Shown here: one piece after another, positions 24,663 through 32,448 of the stretch
Numbering within the stretch: the first letter of the stretch is position 1
Layout: each line of letters begins with the position of its first letter
Assembly (NCBI RefSeq): GCF_030537745.1
Contig: NZ_JAUNVI010000033.1
Coordinates: 1 to 33,570, forward strand
DNA: 33,570 nt
Source of the DNA: Ornithinimicrobium sp.
GTDB lineage: Bacteria; Actinomycetota; Actinomycetes; Actinomycetales; Dermatophilaceae
Direction: 5' to 3'
Translations under genes and position numbers: made by a program
Notes under the pieces: generated by a model
Databases searched by the model: none
What the model saw: only the letters and a program-made list of their open reading frames with translations
Told to the model about the DNA's origin: nothing

Positions 24663-25519
24663 CTGGTCGTCCTCGTCGGCAGGGAGAGCACTGACCGCAG
24701 GTGGGGTAGGGCCGCCAGAATCGGCCCCGCTATCCCGATCGCGAGAACGGCGCCGGTCACTGCCGCTGCCGCTGCGGCCGGGCGGTCGGTGAGCTCGATG
24801 GAGCCAAAGAGTCGGAATGCCAGGACCGGCAGCGGCTCCGGGGCGGTGCGGCCGAGGAGCCAGGCGACCTCATACGACCCAATCGCGTAAACCAGGGTCA
24901 CCAGGGAGGAGGCGCCGATGGCAGGAAGCGCTGCCGGGAGGCCAACGCGGGTCAAACGCTGAAGGGGAGACGCACCCAGGCCGGCCGCGACCTCCATGCG
25001 CTGGCGATGACCAGGCGCCAGGGACGCAAACACCACGAGCGCCACGAAGGCAGACTCCTTCCAAGCCAGCTCCAAGACGGTCGCGATCGGCCACGGGCCG
25101 GCGACCAGCGGCGGCCAGGAGTTGAGGCCCGGAGCCGCCACCCTGGCTGCCAGGCCGCCGTCGCCGAGGAGCTGGCCCATCGAGGTGGCGCCGACCAGGT
25201 GCGGGACGGCGAGCACCGCTAGACAGCCCAGCCGCACCCACGATGCGGTCGGACCGCCGCCGAGCAGCAGGCCCGCGAGTAGCAGGCCGACAACCGCAGC
25301 CAGTAGCGTCGCTGGGAGCGCGATCAGCAGTGACTCACGCACGCCGAGCAGCAGGTCGGGCGCGGCCGTGCGCCATCCCTCGAGGCTGGGCTGCGGCTCA
25401 CCGTAGAGCGGCATCAGGCCCAGCGAGGTGGCGACCACTGCCGCCATTCCGGTCCCGGCGACCAGAGTAATGGCCACCATTCCCGGGGCGGTTGCAGCGC
25501 GTCCGGACTGTGCGTTCAT
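24659..25519 (-). CDS. ABC transporter permease (first), YnjC-like half
   Basis: This 286-residue integral membrane protein has six or more hydrophobic segments. A degenerate EAA-like loop reads EVAAGLGASPLQRLTRVGLPAA near residue 185. The ATG at 25519 overlaps the stop of the upstream binding-protein gene (ATGA) and is preferred over the open frame reaching 25708, which lies over the lipoprotein gene. With the next permease it should form the heterodimeric membrane channel. The degenerate coupling loop matches the pattern of a weaker first half in this subfamily. Confidence 0.88.
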   Translation of the reverse strand: MNAQSGRAATAPGMVAITLVAGTGMAAVVATSLGLMPLYGEPQPSLEGWRTAAPDLLLGVRESLLIALPATLLAAVVGLLLAGLLLGGGPTASWVRLGCLAVLAVPHLVGATSMGQLLGDGGLAARVAAPGLNSWPPLVAGPWPIATVLELAWKESAFVALVVFASLAPGHRQRMEVAAGLGASPLQRLTRVGLPAALPAIGASSLVTLVYAIGSYEVAWLLGRTAPEPLPVLAFRLFGSIELTDRPAAAAAAVTGAVLAIGIAGPILAALPHLRSVLSLPTRTTR

Positions 25520-26751
25520 CCTCGGCCCAACACCTCGCGTCGCCATCCTTCGTCGAGCGGGGTCACCCATTCCGAGGACAGTTCGGGCTGAGCGTTCTCG
25601 GAGAGCACATCGTAGGCGGGGACGACCGGCGAGCCGGGCAGGGCCTCGAAGAGCGCAGCATCGGCGGACCCAAGGAGGTTGGTGTCTAAGACGGTGAACT
25701 GTCCCCATACGGCAGGGTTGGCCTTGGCTGCCTGTTGAGTAGGTGAGAGAGCAAGGTTTGCGACCACCATTGCTCCCGCCTGGTCCGGCGATGAGGCGGG
25801 GATCGCCAGAAAGCTGGCGTTGCCGATGGTGCCTTCCTCCAGCGTCAGGACCTTGGTGGTCGCGGGGAAGGTGCCGTTTTCCACCAACTCGGTCAGAGTG
25901 GCTGGGCCATAAGTCATGGTGAAGTCGACCTGACCGTCGGCGAACAGTGTGTCTAGTGCCACGCTGTCACGGGGATACGTGCGGCCCTTTCGCCACAGTG
26001 TGGGGGAGACCTCGTCCAGCCGCTCCCACAGGGTGGGGGCCAGGGTGTTCAAGGTGTCCTCGTCGTACGTCGTGGGCACCTCGTCGACCCCGCCGGCGAG
26101 CCCGTATAACGCTTGGCGGATGAAGACCGACCCGGTGAAGTCCGGAGGCGCGGGGTAGGTGAAGCGACCCGGGTGCTCCTGAGCCCAGTCGAGCAGCCCT
26201 TCCACTGAGGTGGGTGGCTCTGCGACGCGCGCCTGGTCGTAGACGAAGGTGAACTGCGCCTTGTGCCATGGCGCCTCGCAGCCTTCCACGGCGACGCCGA
26301 AGTCCTCAGTCACCAGCGGGTCGTCGTCAGCGACCGCGGCCATGTGCGGCAGGTCGTTCGACCAGCCGCAGAGCCAGGCGTCGGCCTCGCGACCGGTGGC
26401 GAAGTTGTCGCCGTTGACCCAGACCAGGTCGACCGAGCCGTCGTCGGTCCCCGCAGCGCGCTCAGCGAGCACTCGGCGCATGGCGTCCGTCGTGTCTGCG
26501 ACCGGCACCCGGCGTAGGGTCACACCCAGGTCCGCGGCAGCGGGCGCGAGCACGTCATCGACATAAGCGTTGCCTCGGTCGTCACCGCCCCACATCCACA
26601 GGTCGACGCTCTGCCCGTGGGCATCTGCGAGGATCGTGCTCCACGGCCGGTCCGCGGAGTCGAACGACGTCCCCGGATCCGGAGCAGCACAGCCAGCCGT
26701 GATCAGGGTCGCTGCCAGTGCCGCGGTGATGGCGATGGATCGAGGGGTCAT
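25516..26751 (-). CDS. YnjB-like ABC transporter substrate-binding lipoprotein
   Basis: This 411-residue exported protein starts with a lipoprotein signal: MTPR, a hydrophobic stretch, and TAGC with C21 as the lipidated residue. The mature part matches the YnjB family closely in pattern: VDLWMWGGDDRGNAYVDD, then GVTLRRVPVADTTDAMRRVL and GSVDLVWVNGDNF. The fold should be the two-lobed periplasmic-binding type. ATG at 26751 has GAGGAG upstream; the much longer open frame to 27567 overlaps the divergent membrane gene and is not real. It is the first gene of the transporter operon and its stop overlaps the permease start. The YnjB ligand is not known; a thiamine-like or metal-like cargo is sometimes proposed for this group, without proof here. 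Confidence 0.92.
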   Translation of the reverse strand: MTPRSIAITAALAATLITAGCAAPDPGTSFDSADRPWSTILADAHGQSVDLWMWGGDDRGNAYVDDVLAPAAADLGVTLRRVPVADTTDAMRRVLAERAAGTDDGSVDLVWVNGDNFATGREADAWLCGWSNDLPHMAAVADDDPLVTEDFGVAVEGCEAPWHKAQFTFVYDQARVAEPPTSVEGLLDWAQEHPGRFTYPAPPDFTGSVFIRQALYGLAGGVDEVPTTYDEDTLNTLAPTLWERLDEVSPTLWRKGRTYPRDSVALDTLFADGQVDFTMTYGPATLTELVENGTFPATTKVLTLEEGTIGNASFLAIPASSPDQAGAMVVANLALSPTQQAAKANPAVWGQFTVLDTNLLGSADAALFEALPGSPVVPAYDVLSENAQPELSSEWVTPLDEGWRREVLGRG

Positions 26752-26841
26752 GGTGAGTGAAGTCTCCTCGGGTCGGTATGACGCGTCGTCGGCAGGTGCG
26801 GGAGCGGCGCCGGGCAGCGCCATCGTCACTGCGGGAACACG
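26752..26841. promoter_or_regulatory. Divergent promoter region of the ynj-like and ydj-like genes
   Basis: These 90 bases separate the lipoprotein gene and the first TVP38 gene and must carry promoters for both directions, unless one is read from within a gene. The text is very GC-rich, and I could not see a convincing -35/-10 pair or operator. The shared region suggests coordinated control. Confidence 0.45.
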
Positions 26842-27555
26842 ATGAGGGTCCCCAAGACTTCCCGTCAGGTGAGGGATAGACAGCGGGTCCGCGGGGTGTG
26901 GGTCCGAGTGGCGCTGCTGGTCGGATTGTTTGCAGGGTTGTTCCTCGTGGATCGCGTATGGGGCTGGCCAGACGTGTCGTCGCTGCAACGACGGGTGGAG
27001 GAGTCCGGCACGGCCGGCGTGCTGATCTTCGTCCTCGGCTACGTGCTGCTGTCTTTGCTGCCCGCGCCGAAGGCGGTCTTGACCGCTCTCGGGGGAATGC
27101 TCTACGGGCTCTGGCTCGGTGCCCTGCTCTCGTGGTTCGCGGCGCTGGTCGGAGCAGTCATGGCCTTCGGGCTCGGCAGGCTGTTGGGTCGCGACGCGGT
27201 CGACAGGCTGATCCGGGGGCGGCTCGACCGGGCCGACCGACTCCTCGCCGATCATGGCGTGGGAGCCGTCATCGTCGCGCGGCTGGTGCCGATACTGCCC
27301 TTCACTGCCATCAACTATGCCGGGGGGCTCACCGGGGTTCGGTTGCGCGACTTCATGGTTGGGTCCGCCCTCGGAATGGTGCCCGGAAGTTTGGCGTACG
27401 CCGCGCTGGGTGCCTCGGGCACCGACCCCTGGGGCATCTTTATTGCGCTCGCCGCGCTCGTCGCCCTGGTGGTCGTCGGAGGGTTGGTCGGCCAGAGAGT
27501 GCTCTCTGCCAGTGCACCGACCGCGGGGAGCGATCAGGACAAAGACGAGGACTGA
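26842..27555 (+). CDS. TVP38/TMEM64 (DedA superfamily) membrane protein, YdjX/YdjZ-like
   Basis: This 237-residue membrane protein has the SNARE-associated/VTT domain: a first transmembrane helix near residue 25, then VLGYVLLSLLPAPKAVLTALGGMLYG, GRLLGRDAVDRL, and the hallmark ARLVPILPFTAINYAGGLTGV, where family members keep Arg and Pro residues important for transport. DedA/VTT proteins are implicated in lipid scrambling and proton-coupled transport. Its stop overlaps the next gene's start by one base (TGATG). It diverges from the YnjB-like transporter and resembles the gene at 28259 closely, suggesting duplication. Substrate unknown. Confidence 0.9.
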   Translation: MRVPKTSRQVRDRQRVRGVWVRVALLVGLFAGLFLVDRVWGWPDVSSLQRRVEESGTAGVLIFVLGYVLLSLLPAPKAVLTALGGMLYGLWLGALLSWFAALVGAVMAFGLGRLLGRDAVDRLIRGRLDRADRLLADHGVGAVIVARLVPILPFTAINYAGGLTGVRLRDFMVGSALGMVPGSLAYAALGASGTDPWGIFIALAALVALVVVGGLVGQRVLSASAPTAGSDQDKDED

Positions 27556-28196
27556 TGTTCGACACACGGTTGCGACAGGCGCTGGCTGGCCCTCTGGACA
27601 CGGCCGCCCGCCAGCTTGACCGCGTCTGGATCACGCCGGACCGCCTGACGCTCGCTGGCCTGGTCCTGGGCCTGGCGAGTGCTGTGCTCGCCGCCGCCCA
27701 GTGGTGGTGGATAGCGCTGGCTACCTGGTTGCTGTCACGACTGATGGACGGGCTCGACGGTCCGCTCTCCCGACTCCGGGCCGCCGCTGGTGGACGACAC
27801 AACCCGGCCGGGGGCTTCTTGGACATCACCGCAGACTTCGTTGTCTATGGGGCCACTGTCATTGGGGTGGGCATCGGATCGCTCCAGAGCCCCGCCAGTT
27901 TGGGCGGCTGGTTGCCTTTCGCTTGCGTGGTGTTCGCCTACTACATCAACGGCGCGGCGTTCCTCGCGTTCTCGTCCATCGCAGAGGGCACCGGTCACCG
28001 CATGGACGACGGTCGCTCATTCAGCTTCCTGGGAGGGCTGGCCGAGGGGGCTGAAACGATCGCTGTGCACTCCCTGTGGTTGGTGATCCCCCAGCACGCA
28101 TCCGTGATCGCAGCCGGGTGGGCGGTGGTGGTCGCACTCAGTGCCGGACATCGCATAGTGACCGGCTACCGCACGTTGCGCAGACCGGTGGACTGA
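27555..28196 (+). CDS. CDP-alcohol phosphatidyltransferase, YnjF-like
   Basis: This 213-residue membrane enzyme has the CDP-alcohol phosphotransferase signature: MDGLDGPLSR followed by GGFLDITADF, giving the Asp set of D-x2-DG-x2-(A)R and G-x3-D-x3-D. The Ala before Arg is Ser, and the spacer between the halves is several residues longer than usual. Enzymes of the family join a CDP-lipid to an alcohol such as glycerol phosphate or inositol to make phospholipids. E. coli YnjF, encoded beside ynjBCD, belongs to the same family. It lies between two TVP38-type genes. The alcohol substrate cannot be told. Confidence 0.87.
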   Translation: MFDTRLRQALAGPLDTAARQLDRVWITPDRLTLAGLVLGLASAVLAAAQWWWIALATWLLSRLMDGLDGPLSRLRAAAGGRHNPAGGFLDITADFVVYGATVIGVGIGSLQSPASLGGWLPFACVVFAYYINGAAFLAFSSIAEGTGHRMDDGRSFSFLGGLAEGAETIAVHSLWLVIPQHASVIAAGWAVVVALSAGHRIVTGYRTLRRPVD

Positions 28197-28258
28197 CCAG
28201 TGGCCGTTGCGTCAGTCCAGCGGGGAAGGCCTCGCCGCGCTCGACGGGTTACCTGCCT

Positions 28259-28987
28259 GTGACGACTGACAGCGAGCAGGACCAAGTCGACGGCGTTCCG
28301 ACCGCTGGCGCGCCGTCGATGGGCTCGTTGCTGCAACTGGGAGCCCTCGTCCTGGGATTCGCCGGCGCCGCGACCGCGCTGCACCTCAGTGGATGGAATG
28401 GCCCTGAGCAACTGCAGGACCTCGTGCGGTCCGCGGGATGGGCCGGGGTGGTCGTGTTCGTCCTCGGCTACGCAGTGCTGGTGCTGGCTCCTACTCCTGC
28501 CTCGGTGCTCACGATCTTTGCTGGCGCGCTCTTCGGTGTGTGGTGGGGCACCCTGCTGGCCTGGGCCGGGGCCCTGTTGGGCGCCATGGGCGGCTTCGCG
28601 ATCGGCCGCCGGCTGGGTAGGTCTGCGGTTGATCGCCTGCTGCGCGGCCGCCTGCACCAGGCGGACGTGGTGCTCTCCGACCACGGCCTGGTGGCGGTGA
28701 TCGCAGTTCGGCTCGTGCCGCTGTTCCCCTACACTCCGCTCAATTATGCCGCTGGGCTGCTCGGCATTCGGGCCCGTGACTATGTGATCGGCACCGCCGT
28801 GGGGATCGTGCCGGGCGCTCTGGCGTATGCCTCGGTCGGGGCGTCGGGGGCAGACCCTCGCGGCATAGTGCTCGGGGTCGGTGGCCTACTGGCACTCGCC
28901 CTGATCGGCACCGTGGCCGGGCGTCGGCTGCTGGCACCCAGAAGGGGTGGCCCGCAGCTCGAGTCCGAGCCGGGTCAGGCCCGGTAG
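28259..28987 (+). CDS. TVP38/TMEM64 (DedA superfamily) membrane protein, second paralogue
   Basis: This 242-residue protein is a clear paralogue of the 26842 product. The shared core includes VLGY, RLGRSAVDRLLRGRL, SDHG and VRLVPLFPYTPLNYAAGLLGI, and both end the domain with GALAYASVGASGADP or its near copy. It starts at GTG 28259, 62 bases after the phosphatidyltransferase stop, with no strong ribosome site; ATG 28319 is an alternative. Its 3' end overlaps the convergent NDH-like gene by 13 bases. The two paralogues could form a heteromeric transporter, as proposed for YdjX and YdjZ type pairs. Confidence 0.9.
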   Translation: MTTDSEQDQVDGVPTAGAPSMGSLLQLGALVLGFAGAATALHLSGWNGPEQLQDLVRSAGWAGVVVFVLGYAVLVLAPTPASVLTIFAGALFGVWWGTLLAWAGALLGAMGGFAIGRRLGRSAVDRLLRGRLHQADVVLSDHGLVAVIAVRLVPLFPYTPLNYAAGLLGIRARDYVIGTAVGIVPGALAYASVGASGADPRGIVLGVGGLLALALIGTVAGRRLLAPRRGGPQLESEPGQAR

Positions 28988-30057
28988 GTGTCGATCCACT
29001 TGCGGTCGATGCGTCGCTTCAGCCACAGGCTCGTGCGACCCAGCCACCACCATCGGCCGCGGACCGCGAGCGCGGTCCCGCCACCCAGATCCAGGATCGA
29101 GAGGACCTGCGCCGGCGGTCGATAGGTGGGGGCAGTCCCTCCCCGGCGACGGGCTTCAAGCGCGGTGAGCAGGACGGGAGCCTGGCGCACCCCGTGGACT
29201 CCGATCCGCGCAAGCGACCCTGGCAGGAAGTCGGCGCAGTCACCGGTGGCGTAGACATCATCGTGGTCACGGTGCTGAAGGGTCGCGCGTACTGGGATGC
29301 CGTCGTGCCCCCCGAGTTCACCGGTGCTGGCCAGGAGCGGAGGTGCCAGGCCGGTGGCCAGAACGGCGAGGTCGTGGCTGATCCGGGCGCCGTCGCTCAG
29401 AATCACGGCGTCAGGACCCACCGCTCGCAGGCGTGCGCAACGGAGGGCGACGCCTCGTTCCGTGAGCAGTGTGGTCACGCGACGCACGGCCCGGTCGGGC
29501 AGCCCTGCCAAGACGGGACCCTCGTCCAGCAGTGTGACCGCGTCCACGTGGGGATGGACTGCCAGGTGTCCGGCCAGCTCGACGCCGCTTGGTCCTGCGC
29601 CGATCACGGTGACCCGGTGGCCGCGACCGATAGGCACGCGGTCCAGCCGGTCATGAAGTGTGATGAGGCTGCTCAGCGGTTTCACCGGCACGACGGTTTC
29701 GTCGATCGGGATGCCGTGCGGGACACGGGCGACGCTGCCGATGTTGAAGGAGACGACATCCCAGCCGAGCGTGGCGCCACTGTCCGTGCGCACGGTTCGC
29801 GCGGCCAGGTCGATGGCCGCCACGCGATCGTGGACGTGGGTCAGCCGTTCGTGGGTGAGCGCGGCGACGTCGATGTGGCCTTCAGCGCGGGGTCGAACCC
29901 CGATGGCGATCCCGGAGGCGGCGCCGCTGTAGTCGAAGTCGGCAGGTCCCACCAGCGTGACGTCATACCCGGCTTCCACCAGGCGGCCGACGTTCTTGAC
30001 GAGATGGAGGTGGCTGTGTCCGCATCCCACGAGTAGGAGACGTTGCTCAGCCGGCAC
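28975..30057 (-). CDS. NDH-2-like FAD-dependent oxidoreductase
   Basis: This 360-residue flavoprotein has two Rossmann sites: an N-terminal GCGHSHLHLVKN (residues 11-22) and VIGAGPSGVELAGHL in the middle. A later VYATGDCADF binds FAD. The G-x-GHxH variant and the following DYSGAASGIAIG are typical of the oxidoreductase domain that in some organisms is fused to selenide water dikinase, and of NDH-2-like proteins. There is no redox disulfide. GTG at 30057 has CTGGAG five bases upstream and overlaps the stop of the preceding gene by 11 bases, so the two are one operon. A role in electron transfer at the membrane is likely; the last 30 residues (WWWLGRTSLWLKRR) may be an amphipathic membrane contact. 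Confidence 0.87.
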   Translation of the reverse strand: MPAEQRLLLVGCGHSHLHLVKNVGRLVEAGYDVTLVGPADFDYSGAASGIAIGVRPRAEGHIDVAALTHERLTHVHDRVAAIDLAARTVRTDSGATLGWDVVSFNIGSVARVPHGIPIDETVVPVKPLSSLITLHDRLDRVPIGRGHRVTVIGAGPSGVELAGHLAVHPHVDAVTLLDEGPVLAGLPDRAVRRVTTLLTERGVALRCARLRAVGPDAVILSDGARISHDLAVLATGLAPPLLASTGELGGHDGIPVRATLQHRDHDDVYATGDCADFLPGSLARIGVHGVRQAPVLLTALEARRRGGTAPTYRPPAQVLSILDLGGGTALAVRGRWWWLGRTSLWLKRRIDRKWIDTYRA

Positions 30058-31492
30058 GGCGCTCCAGCCACCAACGCCGACCCTTGGCCAGGGTGCCCAG
30101 GACGCGCTGGGTGCTTGGTCGGTCGAGCTGCTCGCGGACATCAGCCAGCGCGGCGTTCCAGAGGCCGTCGTTCCACGTCGGGTAGGCGTGGATGACACCC
30201 GAGAGGTCGCGAGTGCTCAGGCCGCGCTGGACGGCCAGGACCACCTCGCCGAGGCTTTCTCCGGCTCGCGGTCCGACGATGGTGGCTCCAAGGATGCGCC
30301 CCCTGCGGTCGACCGCGAGCTTGGTGAAGCCTCCGGTCTCTTGCTCCGCCACGGCGCGGTCGACGTGGGCGTGGGCCTGGGTGATGATCCTGACGCCATC
30401 GCGCTCGCGGTCGGTGTCCACGCCGACGGCAGCGACTTCTGGTCTGGTGTAGGTCACTCGAGGCACCGCGGTGAGGTCCACCGCACGGCGGAGGCCCAGG
30501 ACAGCGTTGCTCGCCGCCAGACTGCCGTGGTTGCCCGCCATGTGAGTGAACTGAGGGTGGCCGGTGAGATCGCCGGCGGCCCAGATACGCGGGTTCGTCG
30601 TGCGCAGGTGCTTGTCGACCACGACGAAGCCACGCGGGCTGACCTGGACGCCGACTCGATCGAACCCGAGCTCGCTGGTGGTGGGGGTTCGCCCCACTGC
30701 GACGAGGAGCTGGTCGAATTCCACGGCGATGCCGTCCCCGAGGCGCAACCGCCCACTGCGCCCACCCGGCTCGGCCGGCTCCACGGCTGTGACGTCCTGG
30801 CCGACTCGCAGCCGGACGCCCTCGGTTTCGAGGACGAGGCGCACTGCCGCGGCTGCGTCAGTGTCTTCGCGGGGGAGGATCCTATCTTCACCCTCCACGA
30901 TGGTGACAGCTGAGCCGAGGCGCGAGAACGCCTGCCCCAACTCGCAGCCGATGCTGCCGCCCCCGAGGACGGCGAGTCGTCGGGGCGCCTCGATGAGGTC
31001 CCATACTGTGTCGCTGGTGAGGGCATCGAGGTCCGAGAGGCCAGGGATCGGCGGGAGCGCCGGGGAGGCACCCGTGGCCACGATGGCCTGACGGAACGCG
31101 ATGCGTTCGCCATCGACGTCCACCGCCCCATCCTCCACAAAGTTGGCGTGACCCGACCGCACCCGCACACCGGCCTCCTCCAATGCCTCGTGGGAGTCGA
31201 TCGGGGCGATCCGGCCGATCGCAGTGTGCACGTGCTCCATGACTGTGGTGAAGTCGACCTTCACTTCTTGGACGATGACTCCGAACCGACCAGATTGTCG
31301 GGCGGACGCAGCGGCCTCAGCCGCGGCGATGAGCGCCTTGGACGGCACGCAGCCAGTCCACAGACAGTCGCCGCCGGTGCGGTGCTGTTCCACCAGAACC
31401 ACGCGGGCACCAAGCCGCGCAGCCGTTTTTGCCGCAACGATTCCGGCCGAACCACCACCTAGCACCAGCAGGTCCCACGACTCGGCGCTCAT
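30047..31492 (-). CDS. Mercuric-reductase-like FAD-dependent oxidoreductase
   Basis: This 481-residue class I disulfide oxidoreductase has FAD site LGGGSAGIVAA (11-21), redox pair C43-x4-C48 in GGDCLWTGCVPSK, NAD site VLGGGSIGCELGQ and IWAAGDLTG. The C-terminus reads HAYPTWND, placing Tyr437 where lipoamide dehydrogenase has its catalytic His. The vicinal Cys pair and N-terminal metal-binding domain of true mercuric reductase are absent, so a different reductant role is likely. Proteins of this subfamily are sometimes fused to TVP38/TMEM64 domains, and here two TVP38 genes are close by. ATG 31492 overlaps the anti-sigma stop (ATGA), so its expression is tied to the sigma factor operon. Confidence 0.9.
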   Translation of the reverse strand: MSAESWDLLVLGGGSAGIVAAKTAARLGARVVLVEQHRTGGDCLWTGCVPSKALIAAAEAAASARQSGRFGVIVQEVKVDFTTVMEHVHTAIGRIAPIDSHEALEEAGVRVRSGHANFVEDGAVDVDGERIAFRQAIVATGASPALPPIPGLSDLDALTSDTVWDLIEAPRRLAVLGGGSIGCELGQAFSRLGSAVTIVEGEDRILPREDTDAAAAVRLVLETEGVRLRVGQDVTAVEPAEPGGRSGRLRLGDGIAVEFDQLLVAVGRTPTTSELGFDRVGVQVSPRGFVVVDKHLRTTNPRIWAAGDLTGHPQFTHMAGNHGSLAASNAVLGLRRAVDLTAVPRVTYTRPEVAAVGVDTDRERDGVRIITQAHAHVDRAVAEQETGGFTKLAVDRRGRILGATIVGPRAGESLGEVVLAVQRGLSTRDLSGVIHAYPTWNDGLWNAALADVREQLDRPSTQRVLGTLAKGRRWWLERRAG

Positions 31493-31767
31493 GAGCGCTT
31501 CTTTTCGATGAGGTCGTCGAGCACGGTGCGCATCCGGTCCACCGACGCGGGGTCCACCGGACTGCCAGCCGACCACAGGGAGAGGGCAGTGTGGAGGAAG
31601 CGGTGCTGACGCATCAGCTCGCCGCACCTTTCGCACGTGGCGAGGTGCTCCTCCAGACGGGTGACCTCACCCGGCGTCAGTGGCGCGGACGGGTCGACAT
31701 CGAGATAGCGCTGGATGCGCTTGGCTGACCAATAGCACGTCAGCATTTGACGGACAGCTCCACTCAT
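31489..31767 (-). CDS. Zinc-binding anti-sigma factor
   Basis: This 92-residue protein carries the ZAS/zf-HC2 motif H41-x3-C45-x2-C48 (LEEHLATCERCGEL). An upstream C11 or nearby residue may complete the site. Such proteins hold an ECF sigma factor inactive; many release it when the cysteines are oxidised or bind a metal. No transmembrane helix is visible, so it is a soluble sensor. ATG at 31767 overlaps the sigma factor stop as ATGA and has GGAGAG upstream. The link to a disulfide-reductase-like gene directly downstream suggests a thiol or redox signal, which is inferred. Confidence 0.9.
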   Translation of the reverse strand: MSGAVRQMLTCYWSAKRIQRYLDVDPSAPLTPGEVTRLEEHLATCERCGELMRQHRFLHTALSLWSAGSPVDPASVDRMRTVLDDLIEKKRS

Positions 31768-32327
31768 GACGTCTCTCCTCCAGTGGTGAAGTTGGGTCCG
31801 AGAGCGACCCGGACGCGATTGCGCGCCCGGCTCAGGCGGGACATGACGGTCCCTACGGGAACGTCGAGGACTGCTGCGGCCTCTGCATAGGAGAGGTCGT
31901 GCACGTCGACGAGGACCAGCGTCGCCCGGAACCTGGGATCGAGGTTGGCGACGGCAGCACGCAATGCTTCGTCGAGCTCTTCGGAGACGTAGATGTCCTC
32001 CGCAGCGGGTGACTCTCGGGCGCCAAAGGCAGGCCGGGATGCGTGGACGAGATCCCAGTCGTCCACGACCTTCGGCCGCTGTCGTCGGTGCATGTTGGCG
32101 TTGGTGTTGCGGACGATGGTCAGCAACCAGGCCCGCGGATGGCGGCCGTCGAATCGATCGACCGCGCGGAAGGCCCGAATCAGCGACTCCTGCACGAGAT
32201 CCTCGGCGTCGGCGCTGTTGGCCGTGAGGCTGCGCGCCACCCGCAACATCACCGCAATTTCTGGCTCGATGACGTCACGGAAGGCGCGACGGCGCGCCAC
32301 CTCGTCCTCGATCCCAGGCTCACTCAT
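31764..32327 (-). CDS. ECF-type RNA polymerase sigma factor
   Basis: This 187-residue ECF sigma factor has region 2 around residues 38-85 (DAEDLVQESLIRAF and RAWLLTIVRNTNANMHRR) and region 4 around 128-175 (ALRAAVANLDPRFRATLVLV with YAEAAAVLDVPVGTVMSRLSRARNR). The length is normal. ATG 32327 is chosen because a possible promoter just upstream leaves a leader of about 40 bases; an ATG at 32360 would sit almost on the transcript start. The stop overlaps the anti-sigma start. It is likely to direct its own operon, including both flavoprotein genes, and perhaps the ynj-like transporter, though I could not find a matching promoter there. Confidence 0.92.
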   Translation of the reverse strand: MSEPGIEDEVARRRAFRDVIEPEIAVMLRVARSLTANSADAEDLVQESLIRAFRAVDRFDGRHPRAWLLTIVRNTNANMHRRQRPKVVDDWDLVHASRPAFGARESPAAEDIYVSEELDEALRAAVANLDPRFRATLVLVDVHDLSYAEAAAVLDVPVGTVMSRLSRARNRVRVALGPNFTTGGETS

Positions 32328-32375
32328 GCCACGGGAACCCGCCAACGCCCAGGATGTCATCCAGTGGAGGTGTGG

Positions 32376-32398
32376 GACGGTCTCCTGATATCACTTCC
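32376..32398 (-). promoter_or_regulatory. Candidate ECF-type promoter upstream of the sigma gene
   Basis: On the minus strand GGAAG (32398-32394) and CGTC (32379-32376) resemble ECF -35 and -10 elements, but the spacing of 14 is slightly short of the usual 15-16. It could give self-regulation of the sigma operon. I found no second copy in the window to support a shared motif. Confidence 0.3.
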
Positions 32399-32448
32399 GC
32401 ACTCTACGAGCCGCCGACCCCGCGAGCTCAGTCATCGGCCGAGCCGGC

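Noticed and set aside
29194..30913. Two long plus-strand frames
   Set aside because: They are antisense shadows of the NDH-like and mercuric-reductase-like genes and lack recognisable domains.
30047..31492. True mercuric reductase of a mer operon
   Set aside because: No vicinal C-terminal cysteines, no NmerA domain, and no merR, merT or merP genes nearby.
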